A DNA stretch of 35,722 nt from Chloroflexota bacterium (GTDB taxonomy: Bacteria > Chloroflexota > Anaerolineae > Aggregatilineales > J027). Made by a program: the position numbers and the translations under genes. How positions within the stretch are numbered: the stretch's first letter is position 1; each line of letters opens with the position of its first letter. Of the stretch, positions 1 through 7,813 are shown piece by piece. Under the pieces are notes generated by a model that was not told the DNA's origin, did no database searches, and saw only the letters and a list, made by a program, of their open reading frames with translations. The stretch is from contig RFGP01000064.1 of NCBI GenBank assembly GCA_003697365.1, positions 1 through 35,722 on the forward strand. The letters run 5' to 3'.

Positions 1-657
1 AAAGATGCGGCACTTGTCCTTGTTATGGAGCCGGGGCCGGCAGAAGATACCATTGTCACTGCGCGAAAAGGCGTAGGTATATTTGAAATGACGGCATGGG
101 GGCGTTCCTCTCATGCTGGAAGTAATCCGGAAGCAGGGGTCAACGCGATTATTGAGATGGCACATCAGATCGCCAAAATTACTGCACTAAACAACGTAGA
201 ACTTGGAACTAGCGTACACCCAACCATTATTCATGGCGGAACTAAGCATAATGTCATTCCTGAAGAATGCCGCGTAACGATCAATGTTCGTGTGCGCTAT
301 CAGCGTGAAGCAGAGCGCGTTTTAGAAGCCCTAAGTACCATTTCACATAATCCATTCCTTCCAGAAGCACTAGTTTATTTAACGGGAGGGATGATGCGCC
401 CACCAATGGAACACAACGCATTAATGATACAAACTGTTGAAACATTAGCAAAAATTAGCCCCTTTCCTATTCAAGAATTCAGCAAGGGAGGTGGCAGCGA
501 TGGTAATTTTACGGCAGCAATGGGCATTCCTACACTAGACGGGCTTGGCCCCACAGGTGGCGGTGCACACAGTAATGATGAGCACGTTTATCTGCCTAGT
601 TTACCACGCCGTGCAGCCCTACTTGATGCTATCTTGACACGTTGGCCATTGGCTTGA
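1..657 (+). CDS. M20-family metallopeptidase, 3' part
   Basis: The reading frame is open from base 1 and ends at TGA 655-657, so only the last 218 residues are in the window. The product resembles carboxypeptidase G2 / ArgE-DapE-ACY1 type zinc amidohydrolases, which remove an amino acid or acyl group from small peptides or N-acyl amino acids. Seen here are a metal-ligand-like Glu in VMEPGPAED, the dimerisation domain starting near SSHAGSNPEAGVNA, a Gly-rich catalytic stretch GGGSDGNFTAAMG, and the last metal-binding His in GGAHSNDEHVYLP. The N-terminal metal-binding motifs lie upstream of the window. The family is clear; the substrate cannot be told from this fragment. The ATG at 25 in the ORF track is internal, because homologous sequence continues upstream of it. 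Confidence 0.85.
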   Translation, partial: KDAALVLVMEPGPAEDTIVTARKGVGIFEMTAWGRSSHAGSNPEAGVNAIIEMAHQIAKITALNNVELGTSVHPTIIHGGTKHNVIPEECRVTINVRVRYQREAERVLEALSTISHNPFLPEALVYLTGGMMRPPMEHNALMIQTVETLAKISPFPIQEFSKGGGSDGNFTAAMGIPTLDGLGPTGGGAHSNDEHVYLPSLPRRAALLDAILTRWPLA

Positions 658-681
658 CAGCCTCACTCATCCTATGTTAAT
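654..681 (+). promoter_or_regulatory. Candidate sigma-70 promoter for the cobalamin operon
   Basis: A perfect TTGACA at 654-659 overlaps the stop codon of the M20 gene. A weak -10 (GTTAAT, 676-681) follows 16 nt later. A start near 688 would place the cobalamin riboswitch at the very 5' end of the transcript. The -10 match is poor, so this is a suggestion only. Confidence 0.3.
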
Positions 682-700
682 CTCATCATGGTCTTGTTTT

Positions 701-827
701 GGATGAAGGTGTGTCAATGCCCGGATGCATGACACACAATGGGGGAAGATCGGTGAAAGTCCGACGCTGGCCCGCAACGGTAACAGGAACACCTCGCCCC
801 TGAAGCCCGAATACCCGCCTTCATTCC
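701..827 (+). promoter_or_regulatory. Cobalamin (AdoCbl) riboswitch aptamer
   Basis: The conserved core of the B12 riboswitch is readable: GGTGAAAGTCC followed by GGCCCGCAACGGTAACAG, then the B12 box GAAGCCCGAATACCCGCC. The closing P1 helix is formed by GGATGAAGG (701-709) and CCTTCATTCC (818-827), and an inner hairpin by GTGTCA (711-716) with TGACAC (730-735). It lies in the 344-base gap before btuF and reads toward it. In this class, binding of adenosylcobalamin normally switches off uptake or synthesis genes, which fits the btuFCD-cobC operon downstream. Confidence 0.93.
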
Positions 828-837
828 ACCACAACAA

Positions 838-990
838 GCACGTCTAAACCTTCGTGGAGAGAGGAACGTGCGAGAAGCAACCATTCCCCGCTATTTTCTC
901 AGAATGGCCAGTTGCTTAATGGCAACGCCGCTTCTGCATTATCTCTCCCAATTTGTATTGTGATACTTATCCGTAACACAATGGGAGATA
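838..990 (+). promoter_or_regulatory. Riboswitch expression platform with SD-masking hairpin
   Basis: Between aptamer and btuF are several stems: GCACGT/ACGTGC (838-843/866-871), AAGCAA/TTGCTT (875-880/912-917) and a last hairpin made of TATCT, CCCA and TTGTG (940-962, interrupted by short bulges) against CACAATGGGAGATA (977-990). The last stem would hide GGGAG (983-987), the only Shine-Dalgarno-like sequence before the btuF ATG at 1002. I see no U-run terminator, so control of translation is the simpler reading. The pairings were made by eye and not by folding. Confidence 0.5.
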
Positions 991-1001
991 TTGAATATAC
1001 C

Positions 1002-2225
1002 ATGAATCGTAAAATACTTATCCTAATCACCACAATTGCCTTGTTAATTAGTGGAAGCTATACGCTATCCCCTAAAACAATCATTCACGCCCAAACTACC
1101 ACTAACTTGACTGATGCATGTGTTGAAAGTTTTGATCCAAACGTTGATTACTTCCCTGACAAAGTTCAATTCAACTATGCTGAGAGCGTATCTGTCGAAT
1201 ATTTTAACCATTATAAAGTAGTCACTATTACTCAGCCATGGCCGGGCGCAGAAGAAGCCTTCAGCTATGTACTTGTACAGTGCGGTACACCAACGCCAGA
1301 AGATTATGATAATGCGCTGATCATTGAAGTACCAGTCAAACGGGTTATTTCCATGTCTACAACCTATCTACCACATATCGTGCGGCTAGGTGTATTAGAT
1401 ACTTTGATCGGCGTAGATACAGCCGCTTTTGCCAGCACGCCTGAAGTAGTGGAGTTGGCAGAAGCGGGTGAACTCATTGAAGTTGGCAGTGGTTCAGCAG
1501 TCAATGTTGAATTAGTTCTAGAAGCAGAACCCGACCTTGTCTTAACTTATGGAAGTGGCTTTGCTGATTATGATGCACACCCTGTATTACTAGAGGCTGG
1601 AATACCCACCGCACTCAACGCTGATTTTACTGAAACAACACCACTTGGACGCGCTGAGTGGTTGAAGTACACTGCCCTATTTTATAATCAAGAAGCAGCA
1701 GCAAATGAACTCTTTGATAGTATCGCCCAAAATTATGAAGAATTAGCCGCGCAACTGGCCAACCTTCCTGATGAAGAGCGTCCCACAGTCCTAACCAATA
1801 CCATTTTTGGCGATGCTTGGAACGCCACCGGAGCACAAAGTTATGCTGGTCGTTTCATTTATGATGCGGGGGCTCGTCTAGTATTAGAAGACGTGGAAGG
1901 TGTAGCTGAGTCTAATAGTACAGTTCCTCTTGATCCTGAAGTAGTCTTCTTTGAAGGGGCAGATGCAGATTTCTGGCTCGTTAATGCATTTGGTGTATTT
2001 AGCCTTGAAGACCTTCTCAGCCAAGATGAACGCTATGCCGACTTTTTAGCCGTGAGCAACGGCGGCGTTTATAGCAACATCGGCCGCATTGGCCCTAATG
2101 GTGGTTATGATTACTATGAAACAGGTGTTATTGAGCCAGACGTAATCCTCAAAGATTTGATCGCCATCTTCCACCCCGAACTATTCCCTGATCATGAGCT
2201 AGTTTACTATCGTCAATTACAATAA
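1002..2225 (+). CDS. btuF: Cobalamin ABC transporter substrate-binding protein, BtuF-like
   Basis: Exported binding protein of the Fe-siderophore/B12 class (Peripla_BP_2, TroA-like fold) that would deliver cobalamin to the BtuCD complex. I start it at ATG 1002 (407 aa), not at the TTG 912 of the ORF track, because MNRKILILITTIALLISGSY is a clean signal peptide and the extra 30 residues lie in the riboswitch leader. There is no lipobox Cys, so the mature protein should be soluble and cleaved after a site near IIHAQ. The binding-protein lobe starts near KRVISMSTTYLPHIVRLG and contains the usual VELVLEAEPDLVLTYGSG segment. An N-terminal region of about 100 residues before it is not one I recognise. 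The B12 assignment rests on the riboswitch and the neighbours; the protein alone could equally bind a siderophore. Confidence 0.85.
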   Translation: MNRKILILITTIALLISGSYTLSPKTIIHAQTTTNLTDACVESFDPNVDYFPDKVQFNYAESVSVEYFNHYKVVTITQPWPGAEEAFSYVLVQCGTPTPEDYDNALIIEVPVKRVISMSTTYLPHIVRLGVLDTLIGVDTAAFASTPEVVELAEAGELIEVGSGSAVNVELVLEAEPDLVLTYGSGFADYDAHPVLLEAGIPTALNADFTETTPLGRAEWLKYTALFYNQEAAANELFDSIAQNYEELAAQLANLPDEERPTVLTNTIFGDAWNATGAQSYAGRFIYDAGARLVLEDVEGVAESNSTVPLDPEVVFFEGADADFWLVNAFGVFSLEDLLSQDERYADFLAVSNGGVYSNIGRIGPNGGYDYYETGVIEPDVILKDLIAIFHPELFPDHELVYYRQLQ

Positions 2226-2282
2226 GTTCTCAAAGATTTTTGATGAATGGAGGCGAGGCCATTCATCAGTGGAGCATATTTC

Positions 2283-3404
2283 ATGGCCGATCAAATCCTA
2301 AAATCTACTACCTTAACGAGCGCAGCCCATCAAACTCTAATATCACACCGTTTTAAGTTAGGTCTTCAAACCACCTTGATATTAGGGTTAATGCTGGCAT
2401 TAGCAGGGTTATTTATCTTTAGTTTAACATTTGGCTCAGTAGAAATCCCCTCGCGCACAGTAATCACTATTTTGCTAGGAAATGGTGACGAAGTGCGTAC
2501 CGCATATACAACTATAGTGATGAAATATCGCTTCCCTAAGGCTGTCACCGCAATGCTAGCAGGTGCAGCGCTCGCAGTCAGTGGGCTTCAAATGCAGACA
2601 ATGTTCCGCAATCCCCTAGCTGGCCCTTTTGTATTAGGCATCAGCTCTGGCGCGAGTTTAGGTGTTGCTTTGCTTGTCTTATCTTCAGGAGCTGGCGTAA
2701 TTGGTGGAGCACTGCTGCCCAGTCGAGCACTTACCAGTGATACAAATCTTATCCTAGCGGCTATTATCGGGGCAGGTGTAGTTATGGCATTGGTCTTATT
2801 TGTAGCACAAGCCGTACCAAACAGCACGACATTACTGATTGTTGGTCTGATGTTTGGCTATTTGACGAGTGCCATCGTCAGCTTATTAATGTACTTCAGT
2901 ATTGCTGAACAAATTCAGGCATATGTCAATTGGACTTTTGGTAGTTTTAGCGGAGTTACACGTTCACAGTTAAATATCTTCGCCCCAGTCATCCTTGTTG
3001 GCTTAGTGAGCTCACTACTACTTTCAAAGCCACTAAATGCTCTTCTACTGGGTGAAACATATGCTCGTAGTATGGGGCTACGCATCCAAATTGTGCGCTT
3101 TTGTATTGTACTTAGCACAGCTATTCTGGCGGGCACAGTCACCGCTTTTTGTGGCCCAATCGCCTTCTTAGGCATTGCCGTACCTCATCTTACCCGTATG
3201 ACCTTCAATACAGCAGATCATCGTATTCTAATGCCAGCTTGCATGTTAATGGGAGCCATTGTTGCGCTTATCGCTGCTATTATTGCCGATCTACCCGGTA
3301 CGAGCTTAGTCTTACCCTTAAACGCTGTTACCTCTCTCATTGGAGCACCAGTTGTTATTATCGTAATTTTGAAGAGACAAAACCTGCATAAGAGCTTCGG
3401 ATGA
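2283..3404 (+). CDS. btuC: Cobalamin ABC transporter permease, FecCD family
   Basis: Multi-helix inner-membrane permease of the BtuC/FecCD family. Diagnostic segments are FRNPLAGPFVLGISSGASLG, GPIAFLGIAVPHLTRM and the C-terminal NAVTSLIGAPVVIIVIL. I prefer ATG 2283 (373 aa) over 2247 because GGAG at 2271-2274 sits 8 nt before it, and the 12 extra residues of the longer form are not typical. The gene ends by overlapping the ATPase start by 4 bases (ATGA), so the two are translationally coupled. With the preceding binding protein and following ATPase it forms a complete class II importer under the cobalamin riboswitch. Confidence 0.9.
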   Translation: MADQILKSTTLTSAAHQTLISHRFKLGLQTTLILGLMLALAGLFIFSLTFGSVEIPSRTVITILLGNGDEVRTAYTTIVMKYRFPKAVTAMLAGAALAVSGLQMQTMFRNPLAGPFVLGISSGASLGVALLVLSSGAGVIGGALLPSRALTSDTNLILAAIIGAGVVMALVLFVAQAVPNSTTLLIVGLMFGYLTSAIVSLLMYFSIAEQIQAYVNWTFGSFSGVTRSQLNIFAPVILVGLVSSLLLSKPLNALLLGETYARSMGLRIQIVRFCIVLSTAILAGTVTAFCGPIAFLGIAVPHLTRMTFNTADHRILMPACMLMGAIVALIAAIIADLPGTSLVLPLNAVTSLIGAPVVIIVILKRQNLHKSFG

Positions 3405-4390
3405 GAACCATCTTAACAACGCAAAATCTCAGTATTGGCTATAAGCGCCCACGCAAAATTGTGGCAGAAGCACTAAATTTAGAGCTAAAAAGTGGGGAAC
3501 TTGTATGCTTATTAGGGCCAAATGGAGTGGGCAAGTCAACACTTCTACGCACAATTGCCGCCATGCAACGCCCTCTTGCAGGATACATTTTCTTAGGGCA
3601 GCACAATATTCATGACTTATCACCTCGTCAACGTGCTCAACTTATTAGCATTGTTTTAACTGAGCGTGTTGATAATGGCTTATTAACAGGTTATGAGCTA
3701 GTTGCGCTAGGACGCTATCCCTATACTGACTTTAGCGGTAGGTTATCCGTTCAGGATAAAACAATCATCACTTGGGCAATTCAGGCAGTCGGTGGTACTG
3801 CACTTGCTGCAAGACCTTTGAATATGTTAAGTGATGGTGAACGTCAAAAAATGATGATTGCACGCGCCCTTGCCCAAGACCCCAGCCTTATGCTATTAGA
3901 TGAACCTACCGCCTTTCTAGACTTGCCCCGCCGTGTAGAGTTAATGCGTTTGCTACGGCATTTAGCAGAGGATACGCAACGCGCCATTTTAGTATCTACT
4001 CATGATTTAGAGTTAGCTTTGCAAAGTGCACATCGATTATGGCTAATGAACACGCAAGGAATCATCCAAGAAGGCGCGCCAGAAGATTTAGTTTTAAACG
4101 GGGCCTTACAAAACACTTTTGCGCAAAATGGGCTAATTTTCGATGCAGAAAGCGGAACTTTCAAACTTCACCAACAAGATCGTGGTTGCGTAACCCTGCT
4201 TGGTGAAGGATTGCCTTACTTATGGACACAACGCGCTTTGGCGCGTGAAGGATTTCAAATTATCCCTAACGCTTCGATTGTGATTGAGGCTTATCATCAA
4301 CATTGGCGTTTGCTGAAAAATCAATGCTCCCTTGAATATTACACACTTTACGATTTAATGAATGCGCTGAAAGATCAACAATCAGAGTGA
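3401..4390 (+). CDS. btuD: Cobalamin ABC transporter ATP-binding protein
   Basis: ATPase subunit that would power BtuC. Walker A is GPNGVGKST (residues 39-47), the ABC signature is LSDGERQKMMIARAL (near 144), Walker B is LMLLDEPT and the switch His is in VSTHDLE. At 329 residues it is about 70 longer than simple FecE/BtuD proteins. The extra C-terminal part, from roughly residue 265 (GCVTLLGEGLPYLW onward), looks like a small separate domain, which I know as a recurring appendage in BtuD-like ATPases but cannot assign a role. It overlaps btuC by 4 bases and is followed 10 bases later by cobC. Confidence 0.88.
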   Translation: MRTILTTQNLSIGYKRPRKIVAEALNLELKSGELVCLLGPNGVGKSTLLRTIAAMQRPLAGYIFLGQHNIHDLSPRQRAQLISIVLTERVDNGLLTGYELVALGRYPYTDFSGRLSVQDKTIITWAIQAVGGTALAARPLNMLSDGERQKMMIARALAQDPSLMLLDEPTAFLDLPRRVELMRLLRHLAEDTQRAILVSTHDLELALQSAHRLWLMNTQGIIQEGAPEDLVLNGALQNTFAQNGLIFDAESGTFKLHQQDRGCVTLLGEGLPYLWTQRALAREGFQIIPNASIVIEAYHQHWRLLKNQCSLEYYTLYDLMNALKDQQSE

Positions 4391-4400
4391 AATTAAACCT

Positions 4401-5000
4401 ATGTCAACAAAAATATTACTCGTTCGTCACGGAGAAACTGATTGGAATGTTATTCATCGCTTTCAAGGAAGCAGCGATGTCCCGCTTAATGACACGGGGC
4501 GCGAGCAAGCTCAAAAGCTAGCATTACGCTTGTCCAGTGAAACATTCGATGCAATCTACAGCAGCGATCTCTTACGCGCTGCAGAAACAGCTCAAATTAT
4601 CGCTCAACAACCAATCATTTATGATGCACGCTTGCGAGAGATACACTTTGGCGTTTTTGAAGGACTTACATTTACCGAAATCATGGAACAATATCCCCAT
4701 GAATGGGACTTGTGGCGTAAGCGACAAGCCCCACCACCAGAAGGTGAAGAAATTGCTGACGTTGCAACGCGCGTGCAAGTCTTTCTAGAAGACATACTCA
4801 CACAGCATTCTGAACAAAAAATCTTAATTGTTACGCATGGCGGAATCATCGGGATGATAGCTACTCAATTACTTAATCATCCTCCACATAAAATATGGCA
4901 ATTCCGCTTTGATAATACATCCATCACAGAATTTGGCTTTTATCCACAAGGTATTGTCTTAGTTCGCTTAAATGATGTCTGTCATCTCACCCAATGCTAA
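4401..5000 (+). CDS. cobC: Histidine phosphatase, probable alpha-ribazole phosphatase
   Basis: A 199-residue member of the histidine phosphatase (phosphoglycerate mutase-like) superfamily. The phosphohistidine motif is LVRHGETDWN (His10), the second catalytic His is His146 in VTHGG, and the middle contains the family-typical LREIHFGVFEGLT. In the cobalamin pathway, CobC removes the phosphate from alpha-ribazole 5'-phosphate or from cobalamin 5'-phosphate. The assignment rests mainly on position: it is the last gene of a riboswitch-controlled btuFCD operon. Other members act on sugar phosphates or nucleotides, so the enzyme class is sure but the substrate is inferred. The last 33 bases overlap, tail to tail, the PHP gene on the other strand. 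Confidence 0.72.
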   Translation: MSTKILLVRHGETDWNVIHRFQGSSDVPLNDTGREQAQKLALRLSSETFDAIYSSDLLRAAETAQIIAQQPIIYDARLREIHFGVFEGLTFTEIMEQYPHEWDLWRKRQAPPPEGEEIADVATRVQVFLEDILTQHSEQKILIVTHGGIIGMIATQLLNHPPHKIWQFRFDNTSITEFGFYPQGIVLVRLNDVCHLTQC

Positions 5001-6317
5001 TAATTTAGTGGGCACTGTGTCATCAGCATTATCAACAATCAGCTGGACAATATCATCACGTTTTGCCAGCAGTGTATTCGCGCCGCGCCGAATGTAGATT
5101 TGGCAGTCATCAATCGCATAAGGAATTTCTGCCCCATGTGGCACACGAATAACAATCACATTTTGGTTATAGATTAATTGCGTCTCAATATGAACTGTTA
5201 AACGTGGAGAAAGGCGCTTTTCTAGCTCAGTGATGATAAGTTCAATATATTCTTGAGCATTTTTTACACCAATAACGCGCTCTTTAGGATCATCAGAAAC
5301 ACCAATATAGATAGTTCCGCCATCTGTGTTTGCAAACGCGCAAATATCTTGCAACAAGCTATCTAAGCGGCCATGCTTCAAAGGTAGATGCGTATAAAAA
5401 GCCCGTGTTTGTGTGTTGCCTTCTGCTCTTAAACTATTGATCACATTCACATTGCGGCTTGCCAAGCGATAAGGACGAGTGCGCGAAAAGTCATTCCCTT
5501 CAAATACTGCGCGAATTGCATCAAAAGACAATTCATCCAGTAAAATTTCTGTGCTTCGATCCCCAACACCTAACAATTTTCCTCTTGGATCAGCAGCGGT
5601 CATACGATGAGCATCAGAGCCTTGAATACAATGCATTCGGCGCGGATACCCTTTAACAGTACCATCAAAGAAATCAACGGTTGTGCGGCCGGGTTTTTCC
5701 CAGTCAGTCACCTCAAGGGCATAGAGATTTTCATCTTGTGTGTAGCGAATGCGGGTGTGCTCGTCAAACGTGATCATACGATTTGCAATGCCATTGGTTG
5801 AATTTACATGGGCAGCAATTGCCATGCCCCCAGCTTGTTTGACCACAGCATAACACGTTAACACATCAGAAGATGCCCCCACCAGTGGCAAGCCTTGATC
5901 AATCGCCTCTCTGGGGACATTTAATAGCATTAAGATATGCTCTAATTGACGGACTGTTGTTTGGGGTGGAAACACACACAAAATATGAAACCCAAAGGTT
6001 GCCGTAAATTCAAAGCCGGGCAATACCAATAGCTTATTTAGTAAACGCTGATATTCCCGTAAACGTGCTTGTTCTGCTGGCAAAGCACGCCCTAAATTCA
6101 CCAAATATTCCAACTGTGCTATTTCATCCATCATCGCAGCATAGCCACGCACTGTGTTGTGATCCGTGAACGCGATAATATCAAGCTGCTTAGATTCAGC
6201 ATATTGAAGAATGTCAAGATAGGTAATCCCACTTTGTTGATAGTCTGATGATCCCGGTGTGTGAATATGGAGATCCATTTGATACCAACGTGGTGATGCG
6301 ATATTTTTTACATTCAA
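4968..6317 (-). CDS. PHP-domain phosphoesterase fused to AlbA_2 (Schlafen-type) domain
   Basis: A 449-residue two-part protein. Residues 14-270 form a PHP domain: MDLHIHTPGS gives the first HxH metal motif (His17, His19), IAFTDHN the second (Asp52, His53), and GSDAHR the distal metal-binding Asp-x-His. PHP domains are metal-dependent phosphoesterases, for example in DNA polymerase proofreading, histidinol phosphatase and nucleotide 3'-phosphatases. Residues about 300-435 match the AlbA_2 domain: DICAFANTDGGTIYIGVSDD is its hallmark. I start it at TTG 6317, preceded by GGTGA about 9 nt upstream; the next in-frame ATG (6278) would leave only MDLHIH with no visible ribosome site. The gene is alone on the minus strand, divergent from livK. 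Substrate unknown; nucleic acid or nucleotide is an inference from the two domains. Confidence 0.85.
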   Translation of the reverse strand: MNVKNIASPRWYQMDLHIHTPGSSDYQQSGITYLDILQYAESKQLDIIAFTDHNTVRGYAAMMDEIAQLEYLVNLGRALPAEQARLREYQRLLNKLLVLPGFEFTATFGFHILCVFPPQTTVRQLEHILMLLNVPREAIDQGLPLVGASSDVLTCYAVVKQAGGMAIAAHVNSTNGIANRMITFDEHTRIRYTQDENLYALEVTDWEKPGRTTVDFFDGTVKGYPRRMHCIQGSDAHRMTAADPRGKLLGVGDRSTEILLDELSFDAIRAVFEGNDFSRTRPYRLASRNVNVINSLRAEGNTQTRAFYTHLPLKHGRLDSLLQDICAFANTDGGTIYIGVSDDPKERVIGVKNAQEYIELIITELEKRLSPRLTVHIETQLIYNQNVIVIRVPHGAEIPYAIDDCQIYIRRGANTLLAKRDDIVQLIVDNADDTVPTKLLALGEMTDII

Positions 6318-6365
6318 CGTTACTCTTCACCTTAAAATTCAATCTTATTGAAGCAGTCTAGAATT

Positions 6366-6371
6366 ATTATA
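6366..6371 (-). promoter_or_regulatory. Candidate -10 box for the PHP gene
   Basis: The minus strand reads TATAAT, preceded directly by TG, at 6371-6366. That is about 50 bases before the TTG start of the PHP gene. I see no good -35 at 16-18 nt, so this is a minor suggestion. Confidence 0.3.
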
Positions 6372-6393
6372 CATTCTCTCTAATGATAATACG

Positions 6394-6422
6394 TTGCAAA
6401 CTGTTACGGAAAATGGTAAATT
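6394..6422 (+). promoter_or_regulatory. Candidate sigma-70 promoter of the liv operon
   Basis: TTGCAA (6394-6399), a 17-nt spacer, then TAAATT (6417-6422). A start near 6429 leaves a leader of about 40 nt before the livK ATG, which has GGAGG upstream. Confidence 0.45.
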
Positions 6423-6438
6423 ATCAGCGTTTACCATT
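6412..6438 (+). promoter_or_regulatory. Perfect 9-9-9 inverted repeat at the livK promoter
   Basis: AATGGTAAA (6412-6420), nine bases, then TTTACCATT (6430-6438), a perfect dyad. It covers the proposed -10 box and start site of livK, where a repressor operator would be expected. It could instead form a hairpin at the 5' end of the mRNA. No regulator gene for it is evident next door. Confidence 0.6.
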
Positions 6439-6467
6439 CGTGTAAAACAACTTTATGGAGGCGTTTT

Positions 6468-7733
6468 ATGCACACCAAAAAATATGCTTTACTTACTATT
6501 TTGCTCGCTGTAGTGGTTTCATTTGCTCCAGTCCTCACACCACATACAGCACCAGTTGTTGCTCAAGAAGGTGATAATGTCGTAGTTATTCCTCCCGGTG
6601 AAACTGTGCGCTTGGGTCTTGCAACAGACCTCAGCAACCTTATTCCCGGTCCGGGTCTAGACATTGCTCAAGCCGCTGAACTCGCCGTACAACTTTTTAA
6701 TGAAGAAGATCTTTTAGGTGGTTTTCAAGTTGAATTAGTTGTTGAAGATGATCGCTGCACAGGTGAAGATGCCACAGCTGTAGCCAACTTATTCGCGTCT
6801 GATCCTCAACTCGTTGGTGTTGTGGGGCATGTTTGCTCTGGTGCCTCCATTCCAGCTTCAGAAGTCTATGAAGAAGCACGCATCCCCATGGTTTCACCAA
6901 GCTCAACGGCTGGTGCTTTCACTGCTCGTGGACTTGATGTCACTAATCGTGTTGCTTTCAATGACAACATTCAAGGTGTTGTAGCTGCCCGTTATATCTT
7001 CAACGAACTAGGTGCAGAGCGCATCGTTGTTTTGCATGACAACAGCAGCTATGGCGAAGGTCTAGCTTCTACAGTTGCCGACACCTTTGAAGAACTTGGT
7101 GGCGAAGTCATCGCTTTTGAAGTCATTGATCCAGAAGAACAAGATTATCGTGCATTGTTAACTGTATTGGTTGAAGAAGCCCCTGATCTCGTTTACTTTG
7201 GCGGCTATGAATCACAAGCTGCGCTGTTAGTCGAGCAAATGGTTGAAGTTGGTCTAGATGCCATCTTCTTCTCAGATGACGGCGTTTACACAACCACTTT
7301 CATCGAACTGGCTGGTGATGCCGCTGAAGGCACTTATGTCACCTTTGGTCAACAATTAGGTGATGAAGAAGCCAACGCCGAATTTGATGCGCTTTATGAA
7401 GAAGCATTTGGTGTTGCACCTGATGAACTAGGTCCCTTCCATGCGCAATCATTTGATGCTGCAAATGTGTTGTTGAATGCCCTTCTTGAAGTTGCTGAAA
7501 TTGATGACGAAGGTAACCTCGTTATTGATCGTGAGGCATACATTCAAGCTGTGCGCTCAACAAGCGACTATGAAGGTCTAAGCGGAACCATTACTTGTGA
7601 TGAATTTGGTGACTGCGGTTCAGCGCTCATTTCAGTCTTTGTTGTGGAAGATGGTGAATGGGTTGAACTAGAAGTTCCTGAAGAGTTACAAGTTAGCTCA
7701 TCAGATATGATGGAAGAAGAAGCGATGGAATAA
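6468..7733 (+). CDS. livK: Branched-chain amino acid ABC transporter substrate-binding protein
   Basis: A 421-residue exported binding protein of the LivJ/LivK type (Peripla_BP_6). Residues 1-33 are a signal peptide ending near APVVAQE with no lipobox Cys. The binding fold starts at VRLGLATDLSNLIPGPGLDIA, and the cysteines in DDRCTGED and GHVCSGAS sit where LivJ-type proteins have a disulfide. GGAGG upstream of ATG 6468 supports the start. The C-terminus ends in an acidic, Met-rich stretch (SSDMMEEEAME), a feature I associate with Chloroflexota exported proteins. It heads the livKHMGF cluster and is separated from the permease genes by a terminator hairpin, which would allow more binding protein than membrane complex. 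The ligand could be another amino acid, amide or urea. Confidence 0.9.
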   Translation: MHTKKYALLTILLAVVVSFAPVLTPHTAPVVAQEGDNVVVIPPGETVRLGLATDLSNLIPGPGLDIAQAAELAVQLFNEEDLLGGFQVELVVEDDRCTGEDATAVANLFASDPQLVGVVGHVCSGASIPASEVYEEARIPMVSPSSTAGAFTARGLDVTNRVAFNDNIQGVVAARYIFNELGAERIVVLHDNSSYGEGLASTVADTFEELGGEVIAFEVIDPEEQDYRALLTVLVEEAPDLVYFGGYESQAALLVEQMVEVGLDAIFFSDDGVYTTTFIELAGDAAEGTYVTFGQQLGDEEANAEFDALYEEAFGVAPDELGPFHAQSFDAANVLLNALLEVAEIDDEGNLVIDREAYIQAVRSTSDYEGLSGTITCDEFGDCGSALISVFVVEDGEWVELEVPEELQVSSSDMMEEEAME

Positions 7734-7750
7734 GGTAAACCTTATTCTGC

Positions 7751-7786
7751 AAAAGCAGGTGGCTTTATGGGCTGCCTGCTTTTTTA
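7751..7786 (+). terminator. Intra-operon rho-independent terminator after livK
   Basis: AAAAGCAGG (7751-7759) pairs perfectly with CCTGCTTTT (7775-7783), extended inward by G-C and G-U pairs, and is followed by a run of T. It lies between livK and livH, which are co-directional and otherwise close, so it probably acts as a partial terminator. Confidence 0.8.
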
Positions 7787-7813
7787 TCGGTTGTCAGGGG
7801 GACTTAATATCTT

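Noticed and set aside
912-1001. N-terminal extension of btuF from TTG 912
   Set aside because: It lies in the riboswitch expression platform, and the signal peptide begins at ATG 1002.
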